From NCBI GenBank assembly GCA_019422005.1, contig JAHZEF010000121.1, forward strand, positions 1 to 6,972: a DNA stretch of 6,972 nt, given 5' to 3'. This document shows, in pieces, positions 1 to 6,522 of this stretch. The first letter of the stretch is position 1; each line of letters starts with the position of its first letter. The notes under the pieces are model-generated. The model worked only from the letters and a program-made list of their open reading frames with translations. It did not search any database and had not been told where the DNA came from. The position numbers were made by a program, and so were the translations under genes. Source of the stretch: Clostridiales bacterium. Its GTDB lineage: Bacteria > Bacillota > Clostridia > Oscillospirales > Oscillospiraceae.

Positions 1-220
1 CGGTGCCCAGCCAGAGCGCCGCAGGATACCAGGGCCGGGCAAATCCCTCGCAGGTCCAGTTGGTGATATCCGCCAGCGCCATCGTCAGATTCACAAGGCA
101 CATGCTGTTAAAAAAGGTACGCAGCCTGTTCCGTTCTCCCCGGGACCGAAACAGGGATCCCGCCAGAACCAGGCAGACCACTGCGCTGTATAAATCCAGC
201 GCCACGTTGACTGTCCGCAT
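1..220 (-). CDS. N-terminal part of a putative membrane sensor protein (runs off left edge)
   Basis: An ATG at 220 (reverse strand) opens a frame that stays open for 73 codons to the window edge, so only the N-terminus is seen. It is preceded by a good Shine-Dalgarno site, GGAGGGG, about six bases upstream, which decides the start. Residues about 5-24 form a hydrophobic segment (LDLYSAVVCLVLAGSLF). A basic loop follows (residues 25-35, rich in R, K-like charge), then a second hydrophobic stretch (about 36-55, FFNSMCLVNLTMALADI) and Trp-rich residues near 55-70. This start, a short exposed N-terminus, a helix, a basic loop and a helix ending in an A-D-x-x-x-W pattern, resembles the multi-helix membrane input modules found in front of GGDEF or histidine-kinase domains in gut clostridia. 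That resemblance is from memory; no signalling domain is visible here. It lies in the same direction as the alaS operon but after its terminator, so it is probably a separate unit. Confidence 0.6.
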   Translation of the reverse strand, partial: MRTVNVALDLYSAVVCLVLAGSLFRSRGERNRLRTFFNSMCLVNLTMALADITNWTCEGFARPWYPAALWLGT

Positions 221-358
221 AGTAAACCCCTCCGCACTGTTCTGTGCTTCCGGTGCGTCTGCCGGATCTCCGTTCAGCGGCGTACCGCCGGCAGCGCACC
301 GGCCAGGCGCATGCCCCACCCTTCCGGCATTCTCTGTGCGCCGTGCGCCGCCGGATGC
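221..358. other. Intergenic spacer with no recognised gene
   Basis: This GC-rich spacer lies between the operon terminator and the partial membrane-protein gene. Apart from the Shine-Dalgarno site of the gene at 220 I see only small GC palindromes, for example CGGCGTACCGCCG at about 279-291. No convincing minus-strand -35/-10 pair is visible, so the promoter of the downstream gene is not identified. Confidence 0.5.
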
Positions 359-394
359 AAAAAGAGCGGGTTCAGGGCTCTCCCAAACCCGCTC
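359..394 (-). terminator. Intrinsic terminator ending the alaS - unknown - HIT operon
   Basis: On the minus strand a perfect 9-bp stem (GAGCGGGTT, 386-394, pairing with AACCCGCTC, 364-372) is topped by a further three G-C pairs (382-384 with 375-377). It is followed directly by five T residues (359-363). There is no T-run on the plus-strand side, so it acts on minus-strand transcripts. It sits about 120 bases past the HIT gene stop and before the next minus-strand start at 220. Confidence 0.85.
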
Positions 395-511
395 CTTGCA
401 GCAGGGCCGGCGGGCGGCCTTTTCACGCCCTGGCGAAAGCCGGATCCCCTGTTTGGTGGAATCTGCCCGCACCCCCCGCCGCGCCGCTGCCGGGAGCGCC
501 GTCAGCCGCCG

Positions 512-850
512 TCAATTGAAGGATCCCAGCTGTTTCCCGGCTAAAACATGGTAGTGAATATGATGGACTGTCTGCCCGGCCGATTCACCGCAATTTGTAA
601 CCACGCGGAAGCCGTCGGCAAACCCCATCTCCCGGGCCAGGCCGGCAATCACCTCATAGATGTGGCCAATCACCGCGGAGTTTTCAGCGGTCACCTCAGC
701 GGCTGAAGCGAAATGCTGCTTGGGAATCACCAGAAAATGGGTCGGCGCCAGCGGCGCAATGTCGCAGAATACAAGGCACTGATCATCTTCATAAACTTTT
801 TTGGAGGGGATTTCCCCGGCAATGATTTTACAGAACAGGCAATCAGACAT
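512..850 (-). CDS. HIT (histidine triad) family hydrolase, Hint-type
   Basis: A complete 112-aa cytoplasmic protein of normal length for bacterial Hint-type HIT proteins. This family hydrolyses phosphoramidates and aminoacyl-adenylates of purine nucleotides. The opening CLFCKIIAGEIPS (residues 4-16, with Cys4 and Cys7) is the usual family start. A central L-V-I-P-K-x-H segment (residues 40-46) is also typical. The histidine triad itself is H97-I-H99-Y-H101-V-L, with His99 in the nucleophile position, preceded by N86, G88, G92 and Q93 of the conserved N-x-G-x-x-x-G-Q stretch. The ATG at 850 is chosen because GAAGGAG lies seven bases before it and homology begins there; the frame extends further upstream only as an overlap with the preceding gene. 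The gene starts 14 bases after the stop of the 177-aa gene and is last in the T-box-controlled alaS operon. Exact physiological substrate is not known from sequence. Confidence 0.95.
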   Translation of the reverse strand: MSDCLFCKIIAGEIPSKKVYEDDQCLVFCDIAPLAPTHFLVIPKQHFASAAEVTAENSAVIGHIYEVIAGLAREMGFADGFRVVTNCGESAGQTVHHIHYHVLAGKQLGSFN

Positions 851-864
851 AATACTGCTCCTTC

Positions 865-1398
865 CTATGGTCGCTCGATCCCGAGCACATCGTAATATTG
901 GCTGGTAAACCGGATCGTATCCGGAGAAAATGCGGCCTGCATGGCTTTGACCGGGCCGAAGGGATCGGCCGGCCCGACCCCGTAAGCGCGGGCCAGTGCG
1001 TCCAGCGACCGCTGCTTCCGCCGGAAATCGTCCCCGCAGCCTTCCCATGCCGCCGCGTCCTCCGCCAGGAGCCCGCGGTACTGGGCCTCCGTCATCCAGG
1101 AAATCTGTGAGATGGGGTTTGCGTCCCGGCAGAAGAGGACGTAGGACGCAAACGTCCGCAGGTCGGACGCCACCGGCAGGACGTAGGTCCCCGGCTCCCC
1201 CATGGCCGGATCCACACAGTAGACCCGCTCGTCCTCCGGCAGAAGCACAAAATGAGCGCCGCCTGCCCCGACGCTGCCGAGACGCTCAGCCCCCTTCGGC
1301 GTGCAGAAATAAGCAGCGCCGTCCCGGCCGCGCCATTCCAGCCCCAGGGCGCCATGGTCTATCGGAAGCCTCCGGAATTCGCGGATCTCCCGACGCAT
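865..1398 (-). CDS. Conserved-looking hypothetical protein, middle gene of the alaS operon
   Basis: I do not recognise this 177-aa protein with confidence. It has no signal peptide and no clear membrane segment, so it is probably cytoplasmic. It is rich in aromatic residues and Arg, with a mixed alpha/beta look. The first half contains short strand-like pieces (LGLEWRG, AHFVLLP, RVYCVDP). The second half contains SYVLFCRDANPISQISWM (about residues 85-102), a charged helical part (about 104-137) and the C-terminal QYYDVLGIERP. The stretch around residues 80-105 recalls a group of uncharacterised clostridial proteins with an L-L-x-C-G/D-x-x-x-x-x-E/S-Q-x-x-W-M pattern; this is a loose memory, not a match. 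The gene begins inside the alaS stop codon (TGATG, one-base overlap) and lacks a strong Shine-Dalgarno, which suggests translational coupling to alaS. It ends in TAG 14 bases before the HIT start. High GC and operon position argue it is real. Confidence 0.85.
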   Translation of the reverse strand: MRREIREFRRLPIDHGALGLEWRGRDGAAYFCTPKGAERLGSVGAGGAHFVLLPEDERVYCVDPAMGEPGTYVLPVASDLRTFASYVLFCRDANPISQISWMTEAQYRGLLAEDAAAWEGCGDDFRRKQRSLDALARAYGVGPADPFGPVKAMQAAFSPDTIRFTSQYYDVLGIERP

Positions 1399-4064
1399 CA
1401 GCCGCCCAGCTTCCCGGAGACGAAATCATCCACAGAGGCCAGGGCGTCGTCCACCTTCATCAGATCCTTGCCGCCGCCCATGGCGCTGTCCGGCTTGCCA
1501 CCGCCGCTGCCTCCGGCAATTTTGCAGACGCTGCGAACCAGGTCGCCGGCCTTGACGCCCCTGGCCACCGCCTCCTTGCCGCAGACGGCCAGGAAGGTAA
1601 TCTTTCCGCCGCTGACCGAGGCCAGAACCGCCACAACCGCCGGTTCCTTGTCGCGGAGCTTGTCGCCCATCTGGCGCAGCGCGCCTGCATCCATGTTGGG
1701 CCGGTTGGCCGTCAGGACCTTCAGGCCGCCCACGGTTTTGGCAGACATCAGGAAGCCCTCCGCCTCATTCTGCGCCTGCCTGGCCTGAAATTTCTCTATC
1801 ATATGCCGCGCGCTGCGCAGTTCGCTGATCTGCTGTTCCGCCTTGGCGGCCAGCTCGCCGGGCTTGGCCTTCATAATCTCCGCCACATGGAACAGCATCT
1901 CCTGGTTGCGGTTCATGGTATCCAGCGATGCGCGGCCCACGGTGGCTTCAATGCGGCGGACGCCGGAGGCGACGGAGAATTCCGCCTTGATGCGGAACGG
2001 GCCGGCCTTGGCCGTGTTGTCCAGGTGGGTGCCGCCGCACAGCTCTTTGGAATAGTTGCCCATGGAGACCACACGGACCGTCTCGCCGTACTTTTCGCCG
2101 AACAGGGCCACGGCGCCGGACTTCCTGGCATCCTCAATGGACATGATCTCCGTCTCCACGGCGTAGCCTTCCAGAATGGCGTCGTTGACCATGCGGTCAA
2201 TCTGGGCCAATTCCTCGGGCGTCACCGCAGAGAAATGGGTAAAGTCAAACCGGAGATAATCCGGCTCCACCAGTGAGCCCGCCTGGTGGACATGGTCGCC
2301 CAAAACACGGCGCAGCGTCTCATCCAGCAGATGCGTCGCGCTGTGGGCGCGCATAATGGCCTTGCGGCGGTCCTGATCGATGGAAGCGGTCACTGCATCG
2401 CCGACCTTCAGCGCGCCCGCTTTCATCACGCCGTAGTGCAGATACTTCCCGCCCTTGTTTTTCTGGACGTCGTGCACCTCGAAAACTCCATTGTCGCTCT
2501 CGATCAGGCCATGATCCGCCACCTGGCCGCCCATTTCAGCGTAGAGGGGCGTTTGATCCAGTACAAGGATGGCTTCCACGCCGGAAACGGCTTCCTCGCG
2601 CAGCGCTTCCCCGGCTACAATGGCCAGAAGCTTTGCCTGGGACGAGACCCGGTCATATCCCACAAACTCTGTGGCGGGCACTTCCTTTCCGAACTCAATG
2701 CCGGCCCAGCCCAGATCTCCCAACGCTTCGCGGGCTTTGCGGGCGCGCTGGCGCTGCGCCTCCATCAGCTTCCGGAAGCCGTCGTGATCCACAGCCATGC
2801 CCTCCTCCTCCAGCATCTCTGCGGTCAGGTCGATGGGGAAGCCGTACGTATCGTACAGCTTGAACGCGTCCTCTCCGGAGAACGTCCGGTCCAGCCGCGC
2901 CTTGTGGGCCGCCAGCAGTTCGGAGAAGATCCGCATGCCGCCGTCAATGGTCTTGGCAAAGTTCTCTTCTTCCACCTTGACAACCCGGGTGATATAGGAC
3001 TGCTTCTCCCGCAGTTCGGGATACTGGCACTCATTCTCATGAACCACCGTGTCCACCACCTGATAGAGGAACGGCTCGTCGACGCCCAGGAGCTTTCCGT
3101 GGCGGGCCGCCCGGCGCAGCAGGCGGCGCAGGACATAGCCGCGCCCTTCGTTGGAGGGCAGGACGCCGTCGCAGATCATGAAGGTGGCGGAACGGATGTG
3201 ATCGGTAATCACCCGCAGAGAGACGTCCATCTTCTGGGACTTCCCATAATATGCTCCGGTAAACTCGGAAACCTTATGGGTGATGTTCATGACCGTATCC
3301 ACGTCAAAGAGGCTCTCCACCCCCTGGCAGACCACGGCCAGGCGCTCCAGCCCCATGCCGGTATCAATATTTTTCTGGATCAGTTCCGTGTAATGCCCTT
3401 CCCCGTCGTTGTCAAACTGGGAGAACACAATGTTCCAGACTTCCATATACCGGTCGCAGTCGCAGCCCACGGTGCAGCCCGGTTTGCCGCACCCGTATTC
3501 CGGGCCGCGGTCATAGTAGATTTCAGAGCAGGGGCCGCAGGGGCCGGAACCATGCTCCCAGAAGTTGTCCTCTTTGCCGAACCGGAAAATGCGCTCCTCA
3601 GGAATGCCGATTTCGTCGCGCCAGATGGCAAACGCCTCCTCGTCGGCAGGCGTCGTCTCGTTCCCGGCAAAGACAGACGGATACAGGCGGTCCGGATCCA
3701 GGCCCACCCAGTCGGGGCTGGTCAGGAATTCCCAGGCCCAGGCAATCGACTCGTGCTTGAAGTAGTCGCCGAACGAAAAATTGCCCAGCATTTCAAAATA
3801 GGTTCCGTGGCGGGAGGTTTTTCCGATATTTTCAATGTCGCCGGTACGGATACACTTCTGGCAGGTGCAGACGCGGCTGCGCGGCGGCTCCACTTCGCCT
3901 GTGAAATAAGGCTTCATGGGCGCCATGCCGGAATTGATGAGCAGCAGCGACGCATCGTTCTGCGGGATCAGAGAAAAACTCGGAAGCCGCAGATGGTTTT
4001 TGGACTCAAAGAACCGGAGAAACATCTCCCGCAGCTCGTTGAGCCCGAACTTTTTCTGTTCCAT
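1398..4064 (-). CDS. alaS: Alanyl-tRNA synthetase (AlaRS)
   Basis: Charges tRNA-Ala with alanine in the cytoplasm. The protein is full length at 888 aa. The class II catalytic core carries motif 2 around R85-H-G-T-Y-F-E-M-L-G94 and motif 3 in G236-M-G-L-E-R-L242. A Cys-rich insertion with C192, C197, C201 and C203 precedes M-E-V-W-N, which I recall as common in clostridial AlaRS. The tRNA-recognition helices span about 280-460. The editing domain has the zinc-binding set H574, H578, C676 and H680 (HSATH and CGGTH), which removes misattached Ser and Gly. The C-Ala (DHHA1-type) domain ends with the Gly-rich GGSGGGKPDSAMGGG (851-865). The start is the ATG at 4064, six bases after GGAGGAG; an in-frame TTG at 4079 overlaps that ribosome site and is not used in my call. 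It is first in a three-gene operon behind an alanine T-box. No key residue is missing. Confidence 0.98.
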   Translation of the reverse strand: MEQKKFGLNELREMFLRFFESKNHLRLPSFSLIPQNDASLLLINSGMAPMKPYFTGEVEPPRSRVCTCQKCIRTGDIENIGKTSRHGTYFEMLGNFSFGDYFKHESIAWAWEFLTSPDWVGLDPDRLYPSVFAGNETTPADEEAFAIWRDEIGIPEERIFRFGKEDNFWEHGSGPCGPCSEIYYDRGPEYGCGKPGCTVGCDCDRYMEVWNIVFSQFDNDGEGHYTELIQKNIDTGMGLERLAVVCQGVESLFDVDTVMNITHKVSEFTGAYYGKSQKMDVSLRVITDHIRSATFMICDGVLPSNEGRGYVLRRLLRRAARHGKLLGVDEPFLYQVVDTVVHENECQYPELREKQSYITRVVKVEEENFAKTIDGGMRIFSELLAAHKARLDRTFSGEDAFKLYDTYGFPIDLTAEMLEEEGMAVDHDGFRKLMEAQRQRARKAREALGDLGWAGIEFGKEVPATEFVGYDRVSSQAKLLAIVAGEALREEAVSGVEAILVLDQTPLYAEMGGQVADHGLIESDNGVFEVHDVQKNKGGKYLHYGVMKAGALKVGDAVTASIDQDRRKAIMRAHSATHLLDETLRRVLGDHVHQAGSLVEPDYLRFDFTHFSAVTPEELAQIDRMVNDAILEGYAVETEIMSIEDARKSGAVALFGEKYGETVRVVSMGNYSKELCGGTHLDNTAKAGPFRIKAEFSVASGVRRIEATVGRASLDTMNRNQEMLFHVAEIMKAKPGELAAKAEQQISELRSARHMIEKFQARQAQNEAEGFLMSAKTVGGLKVLTANRPNMDAGALRQMGDKLRDKEPAVVAVLASVSGGKITFLAVCGKEAVARGVKAGDLVRSVCKIAGGSGGGKPDSAMGGGKDLMKVDDALASVDDFVSGKLGG

Positions 4065-4108
4065 TGAACTCTCCTCCAACGATTTCTTCTGCGGCAGCGC
4101 GCAGCGGG

Positions 4109-4145
4109 AAACGAAAAGCTCCGCCCCGGTACAGGGGCGAAGCTT
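4109..4145 (-). terminator. Regulated terminator of the alaS T-box leader
   Basis: The RNA AAGCUUCGCCCC (4145-4134) pairs over 12 bp with GGGGCGGAGCUU (4127-4116), with one U-G pair and a six-base loop UGUACC. It is followed by UU, CG and UUU (to 4109). It is the OFF state of the riboswitch and shares its left strand with the antiterminator. Confidence 0.9.
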
Positions 4146-4336
4146 GCTTCACGGTACCACCCTGATTGCCGGGAACCCGGCGTCTCAGCCATCGGATATC
4201 GGGGATGGGCCGGGCCGTTCCTCACGACCTGCTCGGAAGTGGCTGCCGCGGCTTCCGGCCAAGGGGCTTCCACCTGCTTCCCCTCTCGCTTCAGGCCTTT
4301 CACCAGGCTCGTTTCCTCATCGCGCTGCATGATTTC
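4109..4336 (-). ncRNA. T-box riboswitch (tRNA-Ala responsive) in the alaS leader
   Basis: The leader of about 230 bases contains the T-box element AGGGTGGTACCGTG (4163-4150). Its UGGU (4159-4156) can pair with the ACCA 3' end of uncharged tRNA-Ala, and the U fits the A discriminator base. The antiterminator folds as GGG/CCC (4162-4160 with 4136-4134), the bulge UGGUACC, and GUGAAG/CUUCGC (4152-4147 with 4142-4137). Its 3' strand is also the 5' strand of the competing terminator, so the two are mutually exclusive. Stem I shows the GA-rich start (GATGAGGAAACGAG, around 4322-4309) and the distal AGCGAGAGGGG and AGGTGGAAG elements. The likely specifier is GCC (Ala) at 4243-4241, followed by A and CTTCCGAG, the usual sequence after a specifier. 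Low tRNA-Ala charging should therefore raise alaS operon expression. The stem I fold was read by eye. Confidence 0.93.
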
Positions 4337-4342
4337 CCATAT

Positions 4343-4370
4343 ATTTTAACACAGCTTTCATCATTGTCAA
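4343..4370 (-). promoter_or_regulatory. Sigma-A type promoter of the alaS operon
   Basis: Reading the minus strand, a consensus -35 TTGACA (4370-4365) is followed after 16 bases by the -10 TAAAAT (4348-4343). Transcription would start near 4336, just before the first T-box stem. This gives a leader of about 270 bases ahead of the alaS ATG. Confidence 0.85.
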
Positions 4371-4601
4371 CACCTTTCCCCTCTTTTATGACCAGAGAAG
4401 CAGGAAGATCCTGCACAAATCCGCTGCAGACATTTTTGGGCTCCTTGTGGGCGGATGGCCTTCTCATCCCGGATGTCCTGCGGCAGTTCTTTTGCATCGG
4501 GAGCGCGCTTTGCGTCAAACGTTCTCCGGGTCGAGAACGTCTCGCTGCCTCCCAGCCGCCGTGCGCCGGCACTGCCGGCATAAAATTTCTGAAACCGGCT
4601 G
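4371..4601. other. Divergent intergenic region, no gene seen; contains inverted repeats
   Basis: This lies between the alaS promoter and the ABC transporter promoter. Open frames crossing it have no recognisable protein character and no good Shine-Dalgarno, so I call no gene. It holds several small inverted repeats: GCAGGA-AGA-TCCTGC (4400-4414), ACGTTCTC-N6-GAGAACGT (4519-4540) and GCCGGC-ACT-GCCGGC (4565-4579). None has a convincing T-run next to it, so they look more like operator-type palindromes or chance GC repeats than terminators. Confidence 0.5.
4519..4540. repeat. 8-bp inverted repeat with 6-base spacer (possible operator)
   Basis: ACGTTCTC (4519-4526) and GAGAACGT (4533-4540) are perfect reverse complements separated by CGGGTC. 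The dyad lies about 130 bases upstream of the ABC transporter ATG and about 150 bases upstream of the alaS -35, so it could serve either side or neither. No U-rich tail follows on either strand. Confidence 0.45.
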
Positions 4602-4630
4602 TTTTCCCGCGCCGGGAAATGTAGTAAAAT
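4602..4630 (+). promoter_or_regulatory. Probable promoter of the ABC transporter gene with an overlapping palindrome
   Basis: A -10-like TAAAAT (4625-4630) lies 41 bases before the ATG at 4671. The -35 position 17 bases upstream (4602-4607, TTTTCC) is poor. The expected -35 and spacer region is instead filled by a 7-bp inverted repeat, TTTCCCG-CGC-CGGGAAA (4603-4619). A weak -35 covered by a dyad is a common layout for regulated promoters. That the dyad is an operator is inference. Confidence 0.45.
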
Positions 4631-4670
4631 AAAGTAAACTCCACGGATATCAGAAAGGTCGTCGCAAGCT

Positions 4671-6437
4671 ATGAGCCAACCGTCCGGAAAGAAAACAGGG
4701 AGAAGAATTTTCAATCTGCTCCCCGCAGGGAAAAAACTGGCTTTTCCTCTGATAATTGTTATACTGGGTGTTTCCGCAGTTTTAAGCCAGCTGACGCCGC
4801 TGGCCGTCGGGTATCTGACCGATCATGTGCTGGCCGGCCAAGCCGTTTCCTTTGCCGCCGTATTCCCTGTTTTGTTCAGCATCCTGCTGGTAAATATTGC
4901 AAACGAGCTGATCAAAGTGGCGCGCCGCCTGATCGTGGAAGACGCCGCAACCCAGGTTGAGAAAAATGCCCGCCAGGCAGCCGCATTGTCTTTGTTGTCC
5001 GCTCCGCTGTCATATTTCCGCAGCCATATGACAGGCAATATCCACGGGCGCTTAAACAGAAGCCTGGAAGGAACGGTCAAATTAATCAAGCTGGTCTTCA
5101 TGGATTTCGCACCAGCCATTGCAACTGGCCTTGCCGCGGTCGTGACGATTTTTCTGCAGCTTCCATTTTTCATTGCGTGCATCGTAATCCTTGTCATCCC
5201 GATTGGTACTTTGATTGTTCTCCGCCAAATCAGCACGCAAAAGGGAATCCGCGTGGAACTGATGGAGACAAAGGCCGGCATGGACGGCACAATGGTGGAG
5301 CTGCTGAACGGAATCGAAACCATTCGTACATTGGACAGCGCAGAATCCGAAGGAGAAAGAATCCGGCTTCGGTCTGAGCGGCTCAGGAAAAAAGAAATGC
5401 GGCATCACAAAGCAATGGCGTTTTACGATTGCCTCAAGTTTGTCAATGAAGCCGTTTTCAGCGTTTTGGTGATCGGCCTTTCCGTTTTGCTGGCCTGGCA
5501 AAAGGTCATTTCAATCGGTACCGTTCTGACTGCATACCTCTGCTTTACACAGCTGACCGGCCCTCTGCGGGAACTGCATCGAATTCTGGATGAATTTTCT
5601 GAATGCTCCATTCTGGCCGGCGACTATTTTCAGCTGCTGGATCTTCCTCTGGATTTTTCTTACCGGGAACCGCATAATCCGGCAGCCGCCCATCCCACAT
5701 CCAACGATATTCAGATCCGCAACCTCAGCTTTTCCTATCCGGAAAAACCGCAGCAGGCAATTCTTCAGGACCTCTGTCTTTCCATTCCTGCGGGAAAGTT
5801 TATCGGTATTGCCGGTCCAAGCGGATGCGGCAAATCCACATTGATTAAACTCATCGACAAATTGGAACCGGCTCAGGGACAGATCTGCCTGGGCGGGATG
5901 GAGCTGGATGCATTTTCAAGACGGGCTCTGGCCGACTGGATCGCTCTGGTCCCTCAGACGCCTTTCCTGATTGCAGATACCATTTATCACAATATCTGCT
6001 ACGGCTTGAACCGCAAAATCCCGCTGGAGGAAGTAAAGGAGGCAGCCCGAAAAGCAAATATCGCATCCGATATTGAAAAGCTTCCGGAAGCTTACCAGTT
6101 CAAACTCTCGGAAGGCGGGGCCAATTTGTCCGGGGGGCAGCGGCAGCGGATCGCCCTGGCGCGCATTTTCCTGCGGAAGCCGCGGATTTTAATTCTGGAT
6201 GAGGCAACTTCCGCACTGGACAACACTTCGGAAAAACTGATACAGGCTGAAATTGAACGGCTGAAGGAGGAATACGGAACAACAATCCTCTCAATCGCGC
6301 ACAGATTGTCCACTTTGAAAAACTGCGATGAAATCATCGTCATGGATCAGGGACGTATTGCGGAAAGAGGCACATACCGGGAACTGGAACAAACGCCTGG
6401 TATTTTTCAAAATATGGTACGCGGCATCTTGAAATAA
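4671..6437 (+). CDS. ABC exporter half-transporter (fused membrane and ATPase domains)
   Basis: A complete 588-aa half-transporter of the MsbA/LmrA-like exporter type, expected to work as a dimer in the cytoplasmic membrane. The N-terminal domain (about 22-300) has about six membrane segments: roughly 24-46, 59-78, 142-161, 165-184, 258-276 and 279-297. Two long intracellular charged helices lie between them. The ATPase domain (about 345-588) has the A-loop Tyr356, Walker A G382-PSGCGKST-390, Q-loop Gln429, signature LSGGQ (486-490), Walker B ILILD (506-510) with catalytic Glu511, D-loop SALD (514-517) and switch His544, so it should hydrolyse ATP. No C39 peptidase domain precedes the membrane part, so it does not process a leader peptide itself. 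The ATG at 4671 has only AGAAAGG twelve bases upstream, a rather distant ribosome site, but no other start fits the domain. No partner, regulator or cargo gene is adjacent. Codons are more AT-rich than in the alaS operon. Substrate unknown. Confidence 0.93.
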   Translation: MSQPSGKKTGRRIFNLLPAGKKLAFPLIIVILGVSAVLSQLTPLAVGYLTDHVLAGQAVSFAAVFPVLFSILLVNIANELIKVARRLIVEDAATQVEKNARQAAALSLLSAPLSYFRSHMTGNIHGRLNRSLEGTVKLIKLVFMDFAPAIATGLAAVVTIFLQLPFFIACIVILVIPIGTLIVLRQISTQKGIRVELMETKAGMDGTMVELLNGIETIRTLDSAESEGERIRLRSERLRKKEMRHHKAMAFYDCLKFVNEAVFSVLVIGLSVLLAWQKVISIGTVLTAYLCFTQLTGPLRELHRILDEFSECSILAGDYFQLLDLPLDFSYREPHNPAAAHPTSNDIQIRNLSFSYPEKPQQAILQDLCLSIPAGKFIGIAGPSGCGKSTLIKLIDKLEPAQGQICLGGMELDAFSRRALADWIALVPQTPFLIADTIYHNICYGLNRKIPLEEVKEAARKANIASDIEKLPEAYQFKLSEGGANLSGGQRQRIALARIFLRKPRILILDEATSALDNTSEKLIQAEIERLKEEYGTTILSIAHRLSTLKNCDEIIVMDQGRIAERGTYRELEQTPGIFQNMVRGILK

Positions 6438-6457
6438 TTTTTCTGCGCGGAAAACAA

Positions 6458-6493
6458 ACGTGATATGCGCCCCCGGCGAAGCGCATATCACGT
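6458..6493 (-). terminator. Intrinsic terminator of the pentad-repeat gene, between convergent genes
   Basis: ACGTGATATGCGC (6458-6470) and GCGCATATCACGT (6481-6493) form a perfect 13-bp stem around a ten-base loop. On the minus strand the stem is followed by TTTGTTTT (the last stem T plus 6457-6451), a U-rich tail, so it mainly ends the transcript of the gene starting right of 6523. On the plus strand the hairpin lies 21 bases after the ABC stop without a T-run. It could weakly stop or protect that message as well. Confidence 0.8.
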
Positions 6494-6522
6494 CTGCCAC
6501 AGGCCATGCAGCACAGTGCCAA

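Noticed and set aside
3..554. 183-codon plus-strand frame at the left end
   Set aside because: It crosses the operon terminator, and runs opposite both the partial membrane gene and the end of the HIT gene. The composition is Arg/Ser/Pro-rich with no domain.
512..1048. Longer 178-aa version of the HIT protein starting upstream of 850
   Set aside because: The added N-terminal part overlaps the 177-aa gene in another frame and has no HIT-family similarity. The ATG at 850 has a proper ribosome site and family-typical opening.
996..2276. 426-codon open frame on the plus strand opposite the 177-aa gene and the end of alaS
   Set aside because: Arg/Pro/Ala-rich and low-complexity at its start, opposite real genes, with no recognisable motif. 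It is treated as a shadow frame.
2286..4067. 593-codon open frame on the plus strand, antisense to alaS
   Set aside because: It lies almost entirely opposite a clear full-length AlaRS, its protein shows no domain character (rich in His, Gln, Val, Leu in the way antisense GC-rich frames are), and no ribosome site supports it. Long antisense frames are common in high-GC codon usage.
4064..4079. Alternative TTG start of alaS, giving five extra residues
   Set aside because: The TTG lies inside the Shine-Dalgarno region of the ATG at 4064, and the family start matches the ATG.
4565..4579. GCCGGC-ACT-GCCGGC as a terminator on the plus strand
   Set aside because: The stem is short, built from a self-complementary hexamer, followed by TAAAATTT rather than a T-run, and no gene precedes it on the plus strand.
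4300..4714. Minus-strand frames of 114 and 115 codons in the alaS-ABC spacer
   Set aside because: They overlap the alaS promoter or the start of the ABC gene, lack good ribosome sites and show no protein motif. The alaS promoter and T-box explain this side better.
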